From Allomyces arbusculus (Eukaryota > Blastocladiomycota > Blastocladiomycetes > Blastocladiales > Blastocladiaceae), in contig JADHYV010000022.1 of the NCBI GenBank assembly GCA_027604705.1, positions 248,001-312,000 of the forward strand: 64,000 nucleotides of DNA. The letters are read 5' to 3'. The first letter of the stretch is position 1, and each line of letters opens with the position of its first letter. The notes beneath the pieces were generated by a model. The model made no database searches, was not told the origin of the DNA, and saw nothing but the letters and a program-made list of their open reading frames with translations. A program made the translations under genes and the position numbers. Positions 17,283 to 27,339 of the stretch are shown one piece after another.

Positions 17283-20200
17283 CTACGAAACGCACTGCAA
17301 ATACCGTGGCGCAAGAGGATTGTACGTGTGCTCCTTGACCATCGACTCCATGACCGATACGATCCCAGTCCCCGATGGAATGGACCGACCCACCATGATG
17401 CGTTCCGAGACGCCGGAGATGGGGTCCTTTTCGCAATTCACAGCGGCCTCCATAAAGATATCCTGCGTCTCTTCAAACGTCGCCTTTTTGAGGAACCCGT
17501 GCCCAAGACGGTTAATGCCGTGTCGGGTAATGGACATGAGCTGCCCGCGATTCGTCATGAGGTCGCACAAGACTTGCAGGTGTCGTGAATTGATGTACCC
17601 GCCACCGTACTCAATGACGCCCTGGAGTTCATTGAGAAGCGACTGGTAGGCTGCCTCGACGCCAAGCACGGCCAGGACGTCCATGGGACTGTTACAGGTC
17701 GTCCGAGAAAAGTCTGCATGGTCAATCAAGTTGACGCCCAGTAAGTTGATGCCGGTCGTTTCAATAAAGTACTCGACCTTGGTCTCCATGCTGCCTGTGA
17801 TGGGGTCGGCTTCGTAAAACGTCCGCGACTCGACAGTGCAGTCTTGGATACCGTCAATGCCACAAATATCGACCACGCCAAGAATTCCGTCGAGATTTTC
17901 CTCGAGGAATGCTTTTGCCGGCAGGATATCCGGGTCGTCGTCCAACAGTTCTTCGTCTGTCACAAAGACGAGCACGACAGGGCCTTGGGCGCCATATGCC
18001 TCATGTGTTGCGATGCACTTGACATGAAAGTCAAACGTCGATTCGATGGCAGTGCAAACATCGAACATGGTCTTGGACTTGACGAGCAGTTTCTGGCGGT
18101 CCAGCACCAGGCGAATACAATGATTGTCCACGGCCTTGGTTTCGCAGAGTTGCTGGAATTCAGAGTCGTAGCGCGCGAGTGCATCAAGGAGGTACGTCTC
18201 GTCGGGATGCATGGATGCGCGGTCAGTCCAATCGACAATGGACGCACTTTGAACAAGGTCCTTGAGCACGGTCAGGGGTACTGTCGACGCAATGCGCTTG
18301 ACTGCTTCGCGGTCAAACCGCACTTCCGAGTCCATGAATACAGACATGGTTGGCGTCTTCATGTGCTTGACACAGTTGATGAGCTCTGTAATGCGTGCAA
18401 CGCCGCTGGTAACGGCCTTGTTGCTGATGCCGGAGAGGTGGAACGTCTGGGTGTGAACAAACGTTAGTAGGAATTCAAGGACTCAAAAAGCCTGGAAGAA
18501 CTCGAAACGTACGTTGAGTGTCATTTGCGTGATGGGATGACCAACGCTCTGAGCTGCGATCACGCCCACACTTTCACCAGAATGGACGCGACTTTTGTGC
18601 AGGTTGCGGTACACGTGGTCGAGGACTTTTGGAACGTTCACCTTGGTCAATGCATTTGAGCGCAGGTACCATCGCATAAACACTTCAAAGAGCGGAGATG
18701 CGACCTTGGTCTGCTTGAGGAGGTCGAGGCACGCAGTGACCTCATGGAAGATTTCCACCAAGTCCATTTGCAATTCGTCGGCGCCCAAACGCATATCGGA
18801 CCGGTCCAGCAGTCGCTTAAAGTTGACGGGCAAATAGAAAGTGCCATCGACTGAATCGGGGCGCAACGATCGCAGAAACTCGCGGTCCGCAAAGATTTGG
18901 TCAACTTCTTGCTGGCAGCATCCATCGGTTTCGCGGACGACCTGGTCGTTGGACAGCTTGATGAGGTCGATAAATTGCTTTTCAATGTGGGCTCCATCCA
19001 TGTTGTCACCTGCATACGAGAACTGGACAATCTTGGCGTCAGCTGTGTGCACCGTATTGTCATAGGCCACGGAAATATCTTCCATGGCCTTGACCAGACG
19101 ACGCTGGATATATCCTGTGGCCGAAGTCCTAATGCAATCCGAGTGGTTAGTAAATGGATAGTGAATCAAATCAGAAAGGAAACTGTACGTACTTGCACGC
19201 AGTGTCGATGAGGCCTTCACGACCGCCCATGGCATGGAAAAAGTACTCGGTCGGGCTGAGACCGTCAATATACGAGTTGCGGACAAAACCGCGAGCGTCT
19301 GGACTCGAGTCAAACTTTTCAAAGTGCGGCAAACTACGGTTGCGGAACCCGAAAGGAATTCGGCCGCCGTCCATGTTTTGTTGGCCAACACATGCCGCAA
19401 TCTGGGCAATGTTGATGAGGTTACCCTTGGAGCCCGAGAATACCATTTGCTTGAAGTTGTTGGTCATGTCCAGCGACCCGGCAGCCAACTTGCCCGAATT
19501 GTCGCGTGCACCCGCCAGTTCGAGCGCTATTTCGCCTTCCGACAGCGCGGAATTACCAACAACAGCGTTGCAAGTCGTGCTGACAAGGTCCTTGATTTGA
19601 GCGCGCGTGTCCTTGGGAATCAGACAGTCGCCAATTCCGACCGTGAATCCGTAGTGGAACAGCCACTCGTTGACAATGTACTGGCACCCATTGATGAACC
19701 GGGCACAGACGTCTGGTCCATGGTCCTTCCACAGAATGTGGATGATGCCGCCCTGCGACGCGCCAACAGCTTTCTTGCACAGACTTCCGTGCACGAGCTC
19801 GCCGTCCTGGATGAGAACTCGAGTGTCATGCTCCACGTGTGGGTCGGAACCGTATTCGTCCATGTGCGACATGTTTGTGCCAGCATAATTCAGAACGTCC
19901 GGGAACAGTAGGGACACGAGTTGCTTTCCCGTCCACATCGGCATTGGCTTGAGAATGCTGGGGACTGGCACATGACCGTCCCACTGCGGCAGTTTCATGA
20001 GCAGATTGTAGACTTGCTGTTTGTTGAGCATGACGTCGCGCAACGTAAACTTGCGCACACCACAGAGTGCGTCTTGAATGATGCCAATGACGGGCTTGTT
20101 GGCCTCGCCACTGACAATGAGCTGGTTGACCCTCGATAGCTCCATGAGCTCTGCTCGGGCTTCTTCGTTCGTTACGGCATGCAAATTCATCTCTATCGGG

Positions 20201-22255
20201 GTAAGCTATGTGAGTTTTCCAAAAAGAAGTGATCGAGATGTCAACAAGAAACAGAGTAGGTACCGTCACCATCAAACGTCGGGGTAGGCAACATGAAATG
20301 TCGCCCACCCCACCTCCATGCTTTCACATGGAGACCGACTTTATCTTGAACCCACTCCTCCTGGTGAGGGAGTTATTGTGGACCGGCGGACGTTAAGTCT
20401 GTGAACTTTCTCCTCGACCAACACCAATCAGGTCGAGAGAGCTTAGCTGCGGATTGTCCAATCCCACCCGTTTTTACCGTACAATCGGTCTCTCTCCGAT
20501 TCCACATGTGTGTCGCCACAACATGCTTGGTAGGGTGGGCTCTCAGGAGATCCCCGCAATTTTCCCGCCTCGCCACTACAACATTCCGTGTTGTTGTCGC
20601 TCGATTACTTGGAGCGAGCAATGAATGCTTCCATCTTGTAATCCTTGTTGAGCGCTTGTGTGTAAATTGGAACGTTGAGAGTGACTATGCAGTTACGTTC
20701 CGACTTCCACCATGAAGCCGGGATGGGCCTTACACTGTTTTCCCACCCAGGTGAACCCATCAACCTGGGTGGCAGCTGCATGTTGCCAACCTTGACGGTT
20801 ATTGATCCTATTACAAAGTACAGTGTGCGTGTTAGTGGAATGGCGTGATGAAGAAAAAGAGGAAGGGGAGATGCATACGGCATTATAAGGGGAAGTTGCA
20901 GAAATTGCCATTCGGAACGTCTTTCCTGGGAGGACGCGGACTCGGTGCGCCATCATGGACATTTTGTGGAGCGTCGGTTGGCGGTTGAAAATGACCCAGT
21001 CGCCATTGACCATATGGCGCTCGACAGTGTCGCCGACCTTGAGGAACACCGGTTTCTTGCGGAACGACAGGTCGTACTTGTTTCCTGTGGCTGCCACAGT
21101 GACATAGCGCGCGCCAGGGTACGTCGATGCGCCGCGATTCACTACTTCCTGAAGTTTTTCGATATTGTGAGGCGTGACGCGTTCCGGGTACGTCATGGTC
21201 ATGGCAATTTCGAGAGGCACGCCGAGTTCTTCAAGTTCGAGGACGGGGTCGCCTGTAATGACCGAGCGTGCCGAAAAATCAACGCGCTTCCCCATCAGGT
21301 TTCCGCGGATTCGGCCCTCCTTGCCCGAAATCCGCGACGAGATACTTTTGAGAGGACGGCCTCCCTTTTGGCATGCCTTGGTGTACATGCTCGTTTCGTT
21401 GTCAAAGTAGGTGCTTACATGGTACTGCAATAGCTGCTCGTACTCGTCGATGCATCGCTGCGAATTGTCTTCGTCGGACTTGCGAATGAGTTTGTTGAAC
21501 CGGAGAATGTCGCACAACTTGTACGTGAGGTCGTCCTCGCCCCTGCCCCCACTCCCCATGGAAATACTGGGGCGAATGCAGTGCGGAGGCACGAGCAAAA
21601 CCGTGAGAATCATCCATTCGGGTCGAATGACTTGAGTGTCAAACCCAAGCATGAAGCACATATCGTCTGGAATACGGCTCAGAACATTACGAATGTCGGC
21701 AGGAACAAGTTTCGTTTTCTGGTTGGTCGTGTCAGTGTCATTGGACAGACTGCCCTTGGTTTCGCAAAACAAGTCACCGCCATGCCGTCGGACACTGTCG
21801 ACTTTGAAGCCGCAGTCAGGGTACTCGCAGGCCGTCTTGTTCTTGCACAGTTTCCACAACAGACCAAACCGGGCTTTGGTCGACCTTGTTTGCTGTATAA
21901 ACAGATACTCTGGATCGTCGGGTTGCAGTTTCAGTCGCGCGCACCGAATGCAAATGCATTCGAGGACCTTTTTTATGCGTTCAATGTAGCTGACATGGTA
22001 AACGGGTCGCGCGAGTTCAATGTGGCCAAAGTGACCGGGGCAGTGATTGTCGTCCTCGTAGCATGTCTGGCACACTGCGTTCCGTTCAATACACCCCATG
22101 CGAGGGTCGAAAACCCCGCCAAACTTGGGATGACCATTTTCAAACGTCTCGGTGTGCTTGATTTCAGCAACGGAAAAACGGCGAATCTCATCTGGACCAA
22201 AGAGGCCAAATTCAATGTACGCGATTTCGGGCTTGGTGGCTTTCTGGAGAGTCAT
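17283..22255 (-). CDS. rpb1: DNA-directed RNA polymerase subunit 1 (RPB1), spliced
   Basis: Exons on the minus strand: 22255-20879, 20807-20805, 20276-20264, 20192-19193, 19128-18513 and 18446-17283. Their summed length is 4173 bases, a whole number of codons (1390 residues plus stop), and each join restores the conserved protein. Exon 1 carries CQTCYEDDNHCPGHFGHIEL, GKRVDFSARSVITGDP and NRQPTLHKMSMMAHRVRVLP. The metal-binding NADFDGDEMNLH is assembled from four exon pieces (Asp 460, 462, 464). Exon 4 ends in GVIAAQSVGHPITQMTLN and exon 5 opens with TFHLSGISNKAVTSG, the bridge and trigger region. There is no heptad C-terminal domain. Each segment reads as an open frame, which argues for introns rather than decay. 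Confidence 0.96.
18447..18512 (-). other. RPB1 intron 4, spliceosomal type (66 nt)
   Basis: Begins GTACGT, has a CTACTAACG branch site and ends CACCCAG. Joins ITQMTLN to TFHLSG, in phase 0. Confidence 0.92.
19129..19192 (-). other. RPB1 intron 3, spliceosomal type (64 nt)
   Basis: Begins GTACGT, has a TTTACTAACC branch site and ends CATTAG. Splits a lysine codon between GLIDTAC and TSATGYIQRRL, a conserved RPB1 stretch. Confidence 0.92.
20193..20263 (-). other. RPB1 intron 2, spliceosomal type (71 nt)
   Basis: Begins GTACCT and ends CCGATAG. CTCAC or CTTAC near the 3' end are branch-site candidates. It splits the codon of Glu 465 (G|AG) in NADFDGDEMNLH. Confidence 0.85.
20277..20804 (-). 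ncRNA. Group I self-splicing intron in RPB1 (528 nt)
   Basis: The intron begins after a U (GAT codon of Asp 460) and ends in G. An internal guide GUUGGCA (20790-20784) pairs with exon UGCCGAU, with the G-U pair at the splice site. The adjacent CCGUCAAG (20798-20791) pairs over eight bases with the 3' exon UUUGAUGG, giving P1 and P10. Core elements are visible: ACAGACTTAACGTC (P7 5' side, about 20392-20405) and AAGATAAAGTCGG (P7 3' side, 20347-20335). There is also a ten-base hairpin (20743-20772) and a P9-like hairpin with a GAAA loop (20314-20333). It looks like the IC1-type subgroup; subgroup is uncertain. No convincing protein is encoded inside. Confidence 0.92.
20808..20878 (-). other. 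RPB1 intron 1, spliceosomal type (71 nt)
   Basis: Begins GTATGC, contains CACTAAC as branch-site candidate and ends TAATAG. It separates the codon for Ala 459 (GCC) from a GAT codon for Asp 460. Confidence 0.88.
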
Positions 22256-22323
22256 TGTCTTCGGAAAGTGTGGACCAGCATGGTCGTCAAGTAGTATTTA
22301 ATCAACATTGTTTAGCGATTTTA

Positions 22324-23388
22324 TTAGGTCGTGAGGATATCGAGTTCGTCGCAAATATCTTGCACCATTTGTGCAAAGCCATCCAACGACGTCAGTACCG
22401 ACTCAATGGAACTGTTTTCAGTGTCAATCTCCTTGACAACATCATTCATGTTTTGGATAGTGTCTGAAAGTCGTACAAACAGCGGGCTGTCGCGCTCAAT
22501 AATGTCGGCAATGTCTGAAACTCTTTGACAAACAGAGACAATCCGTTCACGCGCACTGGTCAGTTTCCCAATTGCATCCGCATTTTGTCCAGACCGATGG
22601 AGATCGACTGCTTGGACAGCGTAATTGACCAGCTTTTCGTCCTTGGCCAACAACGTTTCCAAGAGAATAATCGTCTCGTCAAAGTACGCCTTTTGGTCCA
22701 CTTTGAGGTCCTGGGTTTTCTTGGTGCGTTCCAGTATGATTTTGCACATTACCTTGATGCAGTCGCCAAACCGTTTGTAGAATTGATAGTCTTTCATGAC
22801 GCCCCGAATAATCCCGTCCTGATAATCGTACAGAACAGTTTTGAGGTATTCGATTCGGGTGCGAATAGCTTTGTCATTGTCAAGATGGTAAGAGTAGTCG
22901 GACTGGAAAGTGTCGACAACACCCTTGATATCCTTGATGATGCGAATAATGTTTAGTTTCATGTCATGGAACTTATTGCGGATACGTCCATCGCCAATAT
23001 CTTCCCGGTCACTGAGGATTGTGCGTCCAATTTCCCCCAGCGCCCTGAAGACGTTGATACTTGCTTCCGGGAACTTGAGAAATGAATTCGGCTTTGCTCT
23101 GTTCACAAACTGGGATATGACGGTGCAGGCCTTTTCTGCAACATCAGCATCATGAACCAGGGCAATGGCTTTTCCTGCGTCTTTTGTGAGCACAATACAC
23201 AAGTACTTTTTCATGGGGAGTTGGACCAACATGGTGCTCAAAGAATTCCACCCCGTAACAGGCAACGATACCCCGAGGATTCTTGCAAGTTCCTGAATAC
23301 CCGAATATTCAGCACCTTGGGCTGCAACAAGTCGAATGTTCACTGCGTTTGGGAATTGAATAGGGAGTTGGTCAAATTGCGACATCAT
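22324..23388 (-). CDS. Helical hypothetical protein
   Basis: 354 residues (two adjacent ATGs at 23388 and 23385). Almost entirely alpha-helical by composition, with heptad-like stretches in the last 200 residues and no membrane segment. The N-terminal 80 residues look globular (VNIRLVAAQGAEYSGIQELA). No family recognised. It lies between RPB1 and the coiled-coil gene on the same strand with short gaps. A structural role or a role in virion assembly is possible but unproven. Confidence 0.65.
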   Translation of the reverse strand: MMSQFDQLPIQFPNAVNIRLVAAQGAEYSGIQELARILGVSLPVTGWNSLSTMLVQLPMKKYLCIVLTKDAGKAIALVHDADVAEKACTVISQFVNRAKPNSFLKFPEASINVFRALGEIGRTILSDREDIGDGRIRNKFHDMKLNIIRIIKDIKGVVDTFQSDYSYHLDNDKAIRTRIEYLKTVLYDYQDGIIRGVMKDYQFYKRFGDCIKVMCKIILERTKKTQDLKVDQKAYFDETIILLETLLAKDEKLVNYAVQAVDLHRSGQNADAIGKLTSARERIVSVCQRVSDIADIIERDSPLFVRLSDTIQNMNDVVKEIDTENSSIESVLTSLDGFAQMVQDICDELDILTT

Positions 23389-23409
23389 TACGATTATGAC
23401 TCAAAAAAA

Positions 23410-25302
23410 TTACCATTGGTATGAAGCGACCTCGGTCTTGAATGCCGAGCTGCGTTTGCGACCAGCTTTTGACCGGCGTCGGCTACCGGACGAACTTGAG
23501 CTTTGCGAATAGCCCCGGCGGCGACTGGACTGGCGACGCTTGCTCTTGTGGCTGCGGCGCTTTGATTTGTGGGAAACACGTTGCGTTGATGGTATTTCGA
23601 TGATTGTGGGGTATGTTGAGAGAACAGGGAGTGGGAAAGAACCAAACGTGCTCGTCCCCCATTTTGACGCCGTGCTTGAACTCTTCTGAGCCTGGGATTT
23701 GAGGAAGTCTGTCACTTCGTTTTGAACAGCTGCTGATGCAGGGGCACCTACTGGGGTAATCTGAATTGATGTGGTTGTGAACTCTGCCACGTGTTTTTCG
23801 GTCAGGTACGTATTGATTGTTTCAATGAGGAGTTCAAATTGAACCTGTTCATGAAGCTTGACAAGCGCAACTCCACCGTCGTCACATTGCTCATTGCCCT
23901 GTTCGAGATCATTTTTAAACTGTCGAAGCCCTGCAAAGAGTTTCTGTTCGGGTTCGAAGAACAACCGCCCTTCAACAGCAGTCTGAACTTTGAGCAAGCC
24001 ATCAATTTCACGGCGGACATAGCATGCGTCAATGAACCCAGCCGCAATATGTGAAAGCAACGTATTACTGAAAGCACGAAGCATTCCCACATATCCTTCA
24101 GCAACTGTTACAGCAGACTTCCATTTGACATCTTTATCCTTTCCAGCTGCTTGTCGTTCGACCTCGTTTGCAATTTCAGCAATGTTTCTGTTAATTGTTG
24201 CGATGAGAGTTTCAATCACGGCACGAGCTTGCTCGTTCTCGTACAAGCTTGCTGAGCTTTCAAGAATCTTGCTGAAAGTCACCCATGAGCCATCAGTAAT
24301 TAAAGCAGTGACAAGCTTTTTCAGTTCAGGGTAGTCATTCAGGTGATCAGTGACCTTGGAAATATGATGCGCCTTGACAAACACCATTGCATTTTGAATG
24401 TCCTGTTTGCTGACACAGGGGTTTGTGAGGTAACGCTTCAAATGAGTGATTTCATCAACAATGATTTGGCGACGACCTTTGTACGAGTTGCTGAACAGCG
24501 CAAAGTACTTTTCAACTTCATTGACGACTTCAAATCTGAAAATGTTTGGCGACATGCCCGGAACATGACTCAGAGTGGCCATGAGAGTTGCAACGCTTGA
24601 TGCTTGTTCAGCCGAGATTTCTTCAAGGACCAATTTGCCTTCATTGTCGCGTCTTTTCTGGTAAAACTTGTGACCAATGACAGCAATACCGGCGGTTGCC
24701 ACGGTTGCAGCACCAACCCAAACGCCCACGGTTGAAAGGGCTGATGCAGAGGCGCCAGCATCAAGTGCATCAGACGCTACCTGCTTGATAAGCTGAAGGA
24801 ATTCTCCACCCTTGGTGGACGCATTTGTCAGGATCCATCTGAGAGCGGTTTCCTGTTGCTTTTCCTGGGCAACACCCAAGTACTCGAGGAGCGGTCCAGT
24901 GAACTTGGATGTTGTGGTTGTAATCAATCTGAGTGCGTCATAAATAAAGCCACTGTTATTCACCGCTTGCTCGCGAGTTGTAATGCCAGCGACATTGTAG
25001 AAGATATCTTTGAGTTGGTCAATTGAAAACATACTGGCAGCAACAACGGCAGCACTGGCGGTGGCAGTAGCAGTGGTTGCAAGCGCCGCAGCCTTTGCAG
25101 GGGACATGTTCTTTTGTTTTTCCAATGCTTCGAGACGCTCAAGGATTTCACCTAATTGACGTTGGATATTGGCAATGACATCGGCATGGTCGTCCACAAT
25201 CTCCAACACCTTTTCCTCAATTGGAGCAGGGACCGAAACAGGATTCAGAGGGGGTGATGAAGGAATAGGGATTCCAGCAGGGAATTGGTCTGGATTGGAC
25301 AT
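23410..25302 (-). CDS. Coiled-coil protein with one TM and Arg/Ser-rich tail
   Basis: 630 residues from the ATG at 25302; the frame stays open upstream but only from a TTG. In order: a proline-rich leader, a coiled coil (VIANIQRQLGEILERLEALE), an Ala/Thr-rich hydrophobic stretch (about residues 70-92), a long helical body, and a second hydrophobic segment (VGVWVGAATVATAGIAVIG). The basic Ser/Arg tail has repeats of SHKSKRR and RRRSK type. The tail could bind nucleic acid or be phosphorylated. Probably a virion or factory structural protein. No family recognised. Confidence 0.68.
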   Translation of the reverse strand: MSNPDQFPAGIPIPSSPPLNPVSVPAPIEEKVLEIVDDHADVIANIQRQLGEILERLEALEKQKNMSPAKAAALATTATATASAAVVAASMFSIDQLKDIFYNVAGITTREQAVNNSGFIYDALRLITTTTSKFTGPLLEYLGVAQEKQQETALRWILTNASTKGGEFLQLIKQVASDALDAGASASALSTVGVWVGAATVATAGIAVIGHKFYQKRRDNEGKLVLEEISAEQASSVATLMATLSHVPGMSPNIFRFEVVNEVEKYFALFSNSYKGRRQIIVDEITHLKRYLTNPCVSKQDIQNAMVFVKAHHISKVTDHLNDYPELKKLVTALITDGSWVTFSKILESSASLYENEQARAVIETLIATINRNIAEIANEVERQAAGKDKDVKWKSAVTVAEGYVGMLRAFSNTLLSHIAAGFIDACYVRREIDGLLKVQTAVEGRLFFEPEQKLFAGLRQFKNDLEQGNEQCDDGGVALVKLHEQVQFELLIETINTYLTEKHVAEFTTTSIQITPVGAPASAAVQNEVTDFLKSQAQKSSSTASKWGTSTFGSFPLPVLSTYPTIIEIPSTQRVSHKSKRRSHKSKRRQSSRRRGYSQSSSSSGSRRRSKAGRKRSSAFKTEVASYQW

Positions 25303-25363
25303 CGTATTTATTGTTAGACAACATTTTTTTTTTGAATTAAGCTCAAAAGACAAGAACGTACAA

Positions 25364-25612
25364 ATGCCAAATACCGTCGCACAAACAGTGCTTTCCTTCT
25401 TCAAGGACCACGACATGCAACAGTGGAGGGTAACGGTCGCAGAACATGTCCCCACTATATTCGATGTTGACCCCAAGCTTCAACTTGTGAAGATTGACAC
25501 GACGCTCGTCAAGGTTGGGATGGTTAACGTGAATACTGTCATTCCGCTTCTTGAGTTTGCCCTTGATTTGTCCAGAACGCCACGGCGCATCATCATCAGG
25601 CTTCAGAAATGA
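25364..25612 (+). CDS. Small hypothetical protein
   Basis: 82 residues from the ATG at 25364; the frame extends upstream across the divergent gene's start but that part is a shadow. Mixed beta/alpha pattern (WRVTVAEHVPTIF, LVKIDTTLVKVGMVNVNTV). No membrane segment or cysteines. No family recognised. It is convergent with the zinc-binding protein, with stops three bases apart. Confidence 0.55.
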   Translation: MPNTVAQTVLSFFKDHDMQQWRVTVAEHVPTIFDVDPKLQLVKIDTTLVKVGMVNVNTVIPLLEFALDLSRTPRRIIIRLQK

Positions 25613-25615
25613 GTC

Positions 25616-26149
25616 CTAACTGTCTCGTTCGGATGGCTGAAGCTGGCGTTGAGCTTGGTCTTCGGTCAATGCTTGGTTTGCATGGGAAAAGCAATATTCT
25701 CCTTGAAGGAGACGGCGAGAACAGCGTGCACCACGTGCAGTGGTGCCCCGGCATGTACGTCGTTCTTGGGGTGCCTGGGTAGACCGTGGACGGCGGGCAA
25801 CTGCAATATTCTGCATAGCGGCAGCCACGGCTGGATTGCCCCAGTGCAGTCCAGCACCTTGTAAATGGTTTGTGTTGAGCCCGGCGCCATACTGCATCTT
25901 GCACCGATGACACTGATACAATTGGTTTGGCATGCATTCTTTGTGGACCCGAAAGAACGTGCATCGGCATGGGAAAAACGGCATTCCCTCAATCGGCATC
26001 AAGCAGAGACTGCAGTCTGAATTGACGTTGGTCTCCTCAAACTTTTGAAACTTTTCGAGCAGCACTACTGGATCGACTGTTTCCGGGTCTTCCCCTATCA
26101 TTCGCAGGATAGCCGACTGCTGGTTGTGCATTTCCAAATTGATTGCCAT
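25616..26149 (-). CDS. Zinc-binding protein, RING-like plus C-terminal DUF5763-type motif
   Basis: 177 residues. A RING-like cross-brace appears in the middle (CSLCLMP, FPCRCTFFRVHKEC, CHRCKMQYG). The C-terminus has TCRGTTARGARCSRRLLQ followed by YCFSH, the CxGxTxxGxxC...CxxH pattern of a small zinc domain widespread in giant viruses and protists (I know it as DUF5763). The RING part suggests an E3 ligase role, possibly of RINGv type. Partner unknown. Confidence 0.68.
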   Translation of the reverse strand: MAINLEMHNQQSAILRMIGEDPETVDPVVLLEKFQKFEETNVNSDCSLCLMPIEGMPFFPCRCTFFRVHKECMPNQLYQCHRCKMQYGAGLNTNHLQGAGLHWGNPAVAAAMQNIAVARRPRSTQAPQERRTCRGTTARGARCSRRLLQGEYCFSHANQALTEDQAQRQLQPSERDS

Positions 26150-26196
26150 GTTTATTCTGGTATACTATTTTTTTCCGCCCCACATTTAAATTCGTC

Positions 26197-26334
26197 ATGC
26201 CCGTTGATACACAAACATCGAATTCAGCGATAACTAAAGACGAGTACGTTCCCTTTTACAACCGGAATATCTTTGTGCCTCTTGTTGGTATCATTGCTGT
26301 CCTGCTGGTCGTCATCATTTCTCTGTTTCGTTGA
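26197..26334 (+). CDS. Tiny single-pass membrane protein
   Basis: 45 residues from the ATG at 26197, which follows an ATTTAAAT promoter-like element at about 26184. A soluble N-terminus of 27 residues is followed by one strong transmembrane helix (VPLVGIIAVLLVVIISLF). Short anchored proteins of this kind are common in virion membranes of large DNA viruses. No family recognised. Confidence 0.6.
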   Translation: MPVDTQTSNSAITKDEYVPFYNRNIFVPLVGIIAVLLVVIISLFR

Positions 26335-26357
26335 AACATTACACGCAAAACGTATTT

Positions 26358-26363
26358 ATCGAT
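26358..26363 (+). promoter_or_regulatory. ATCGAT box
   Basis: 53 bases upstream of the RNase III start. Confidence 0.4.
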
Positions 26364-26415
26364 TGACCCAATGACATAAACATAACCTGCGGATCATCCG
26401 AAGTTCTTCACAAAC

Positions 26416-27333
26416 ATGACCGGTCCCAAATCCCTCAACAAGCTGATTACGGTTTCCCAAGTCGAGGGGATTCTCAACAAGGTTTGCCCGATAGGAGACA
26501 ACAACACTCTGCTCAGAATCCGTAACTTGGACCACTACCAAACAGCCTTTGTTCACAAAAGCTACTACTTGTCGCCGTACAAGAGCGCGCTCAAATACTT
26601 TCCCAAGGAATCAAACGAGCGCCTCGAGTTTCTCGGAGACCGTTTTTTGGGTGCCGCCGTTTCCTGCTACTTGATTCAGCGGTACTCTGATGAACAAGAG
26701 GGCTTTCTCACCAAAGTCCTGTCACGCCTGGTGCGGAGCTCAATGTTGGCTCACCTTGCCCGATTTCTCGGGCTTGGAGAATTCATTCTACTCTGCCCGG
26801 AAGTCGAAATGACCACAAGCGCTTATCCAAACAAGGGGCGGAACAGCCAGCGCATCTACGAAGACGCATTTGAAAGCTTTTGCGGTGCGATCATTCAGGA
26901 CTTTGGGGATGAAGAGGGATACAAGTATGCCAAGCGTTTCATAGTGACGCTTCTGGAAAACCAAGTCGACTTTGCAGAAGTGATCATGAACAACGAAAAC
27001 CACAAGGACACTCTCCAGCAATACTTTCAAAAGATTCGTTGGAATAACCCCGTGTATCCCGACCTCGAACAATCCGGGCCCAAGCAACTCAAGGTTTTCA
27101 CCAAAGGCGTGTTTATCACGACAGAACAGTTTCAAAGTTTGTCGCCACAAGTCCAAGAAACAGTGGCCAAGTACCATCGCTCCACACTGCTGACCTGCAG
27201 TGCTGCCGTCAGAAGAGCAATTGAAGAAAACAGGGGCTACATTATTGGCATCGGGCAAGGCAATCGCAAGCTGGACGCTGAACAACTCGCCGCAAGTCAT
27301 GGTATTGTCAACATGGACATTCAGATTCAATAA
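26416..27333 (+). CDS. Ribonuclease III
   Basis: 305 residues. The signature NERLEFLGDRFLGAAV lies at residues 67-82, and the second acidic cluster YEDAFESFCGAIIQDFG at about 148-164. The catalytic Glu and Asp positions of the RNase III fold are thus visible. The C-terminal 100 residues have the size and end pattern of a double-stranded RNA-binding domain (GIGQGNRKLDAEQLAA). The enzyme cleaves double-stranded RNA. In large DNA viruses it may process viral transcripts or counter host RNA interference; both are inference. An ATCGAT box lies upstream. Confidence 0.9.
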   Translation: MTGPKSLNKLITVSQVEGILNKVCPIGDNNTLLRIRNLDHYQTAFVHKSYYLSPYKSALKYFPKESNERLEFLGDRFLGAAVSCYLIQRYSDEQEGFLTKVLSRLVRSSMLAHLARFLGLGEFILLCPEVEMTTSAYPNKGRNSQRIYEDAFESFCGAIIQDFGDEEGYKYAKRFIVTLLENQVDFAEVIMNNENHKDTLQQYFQKIRWNNPVYPDLEQSGPKQLKVFTKGVFITTEQFQSLSPQVQETVAKYHRSTLLTCSAAVRRAIEENRGYIIGIGQGNRKLDAEQLAASHGIVNMDIQIQ

Positions 27334-27339
27334 TACGAC

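Noticed and set aside
17283-20190. RPB1 pieces as separate genes or a decayed gene
   Set aside because: Splice signals at every junction restore the frame and conserved motifs, so introns explain them better.
20605-20883. 92-codon frame within the group I intron
   Set aside because: Reads across the spliceosomal intron and ribozyme helices, with no resemblance to homing endonucleases.
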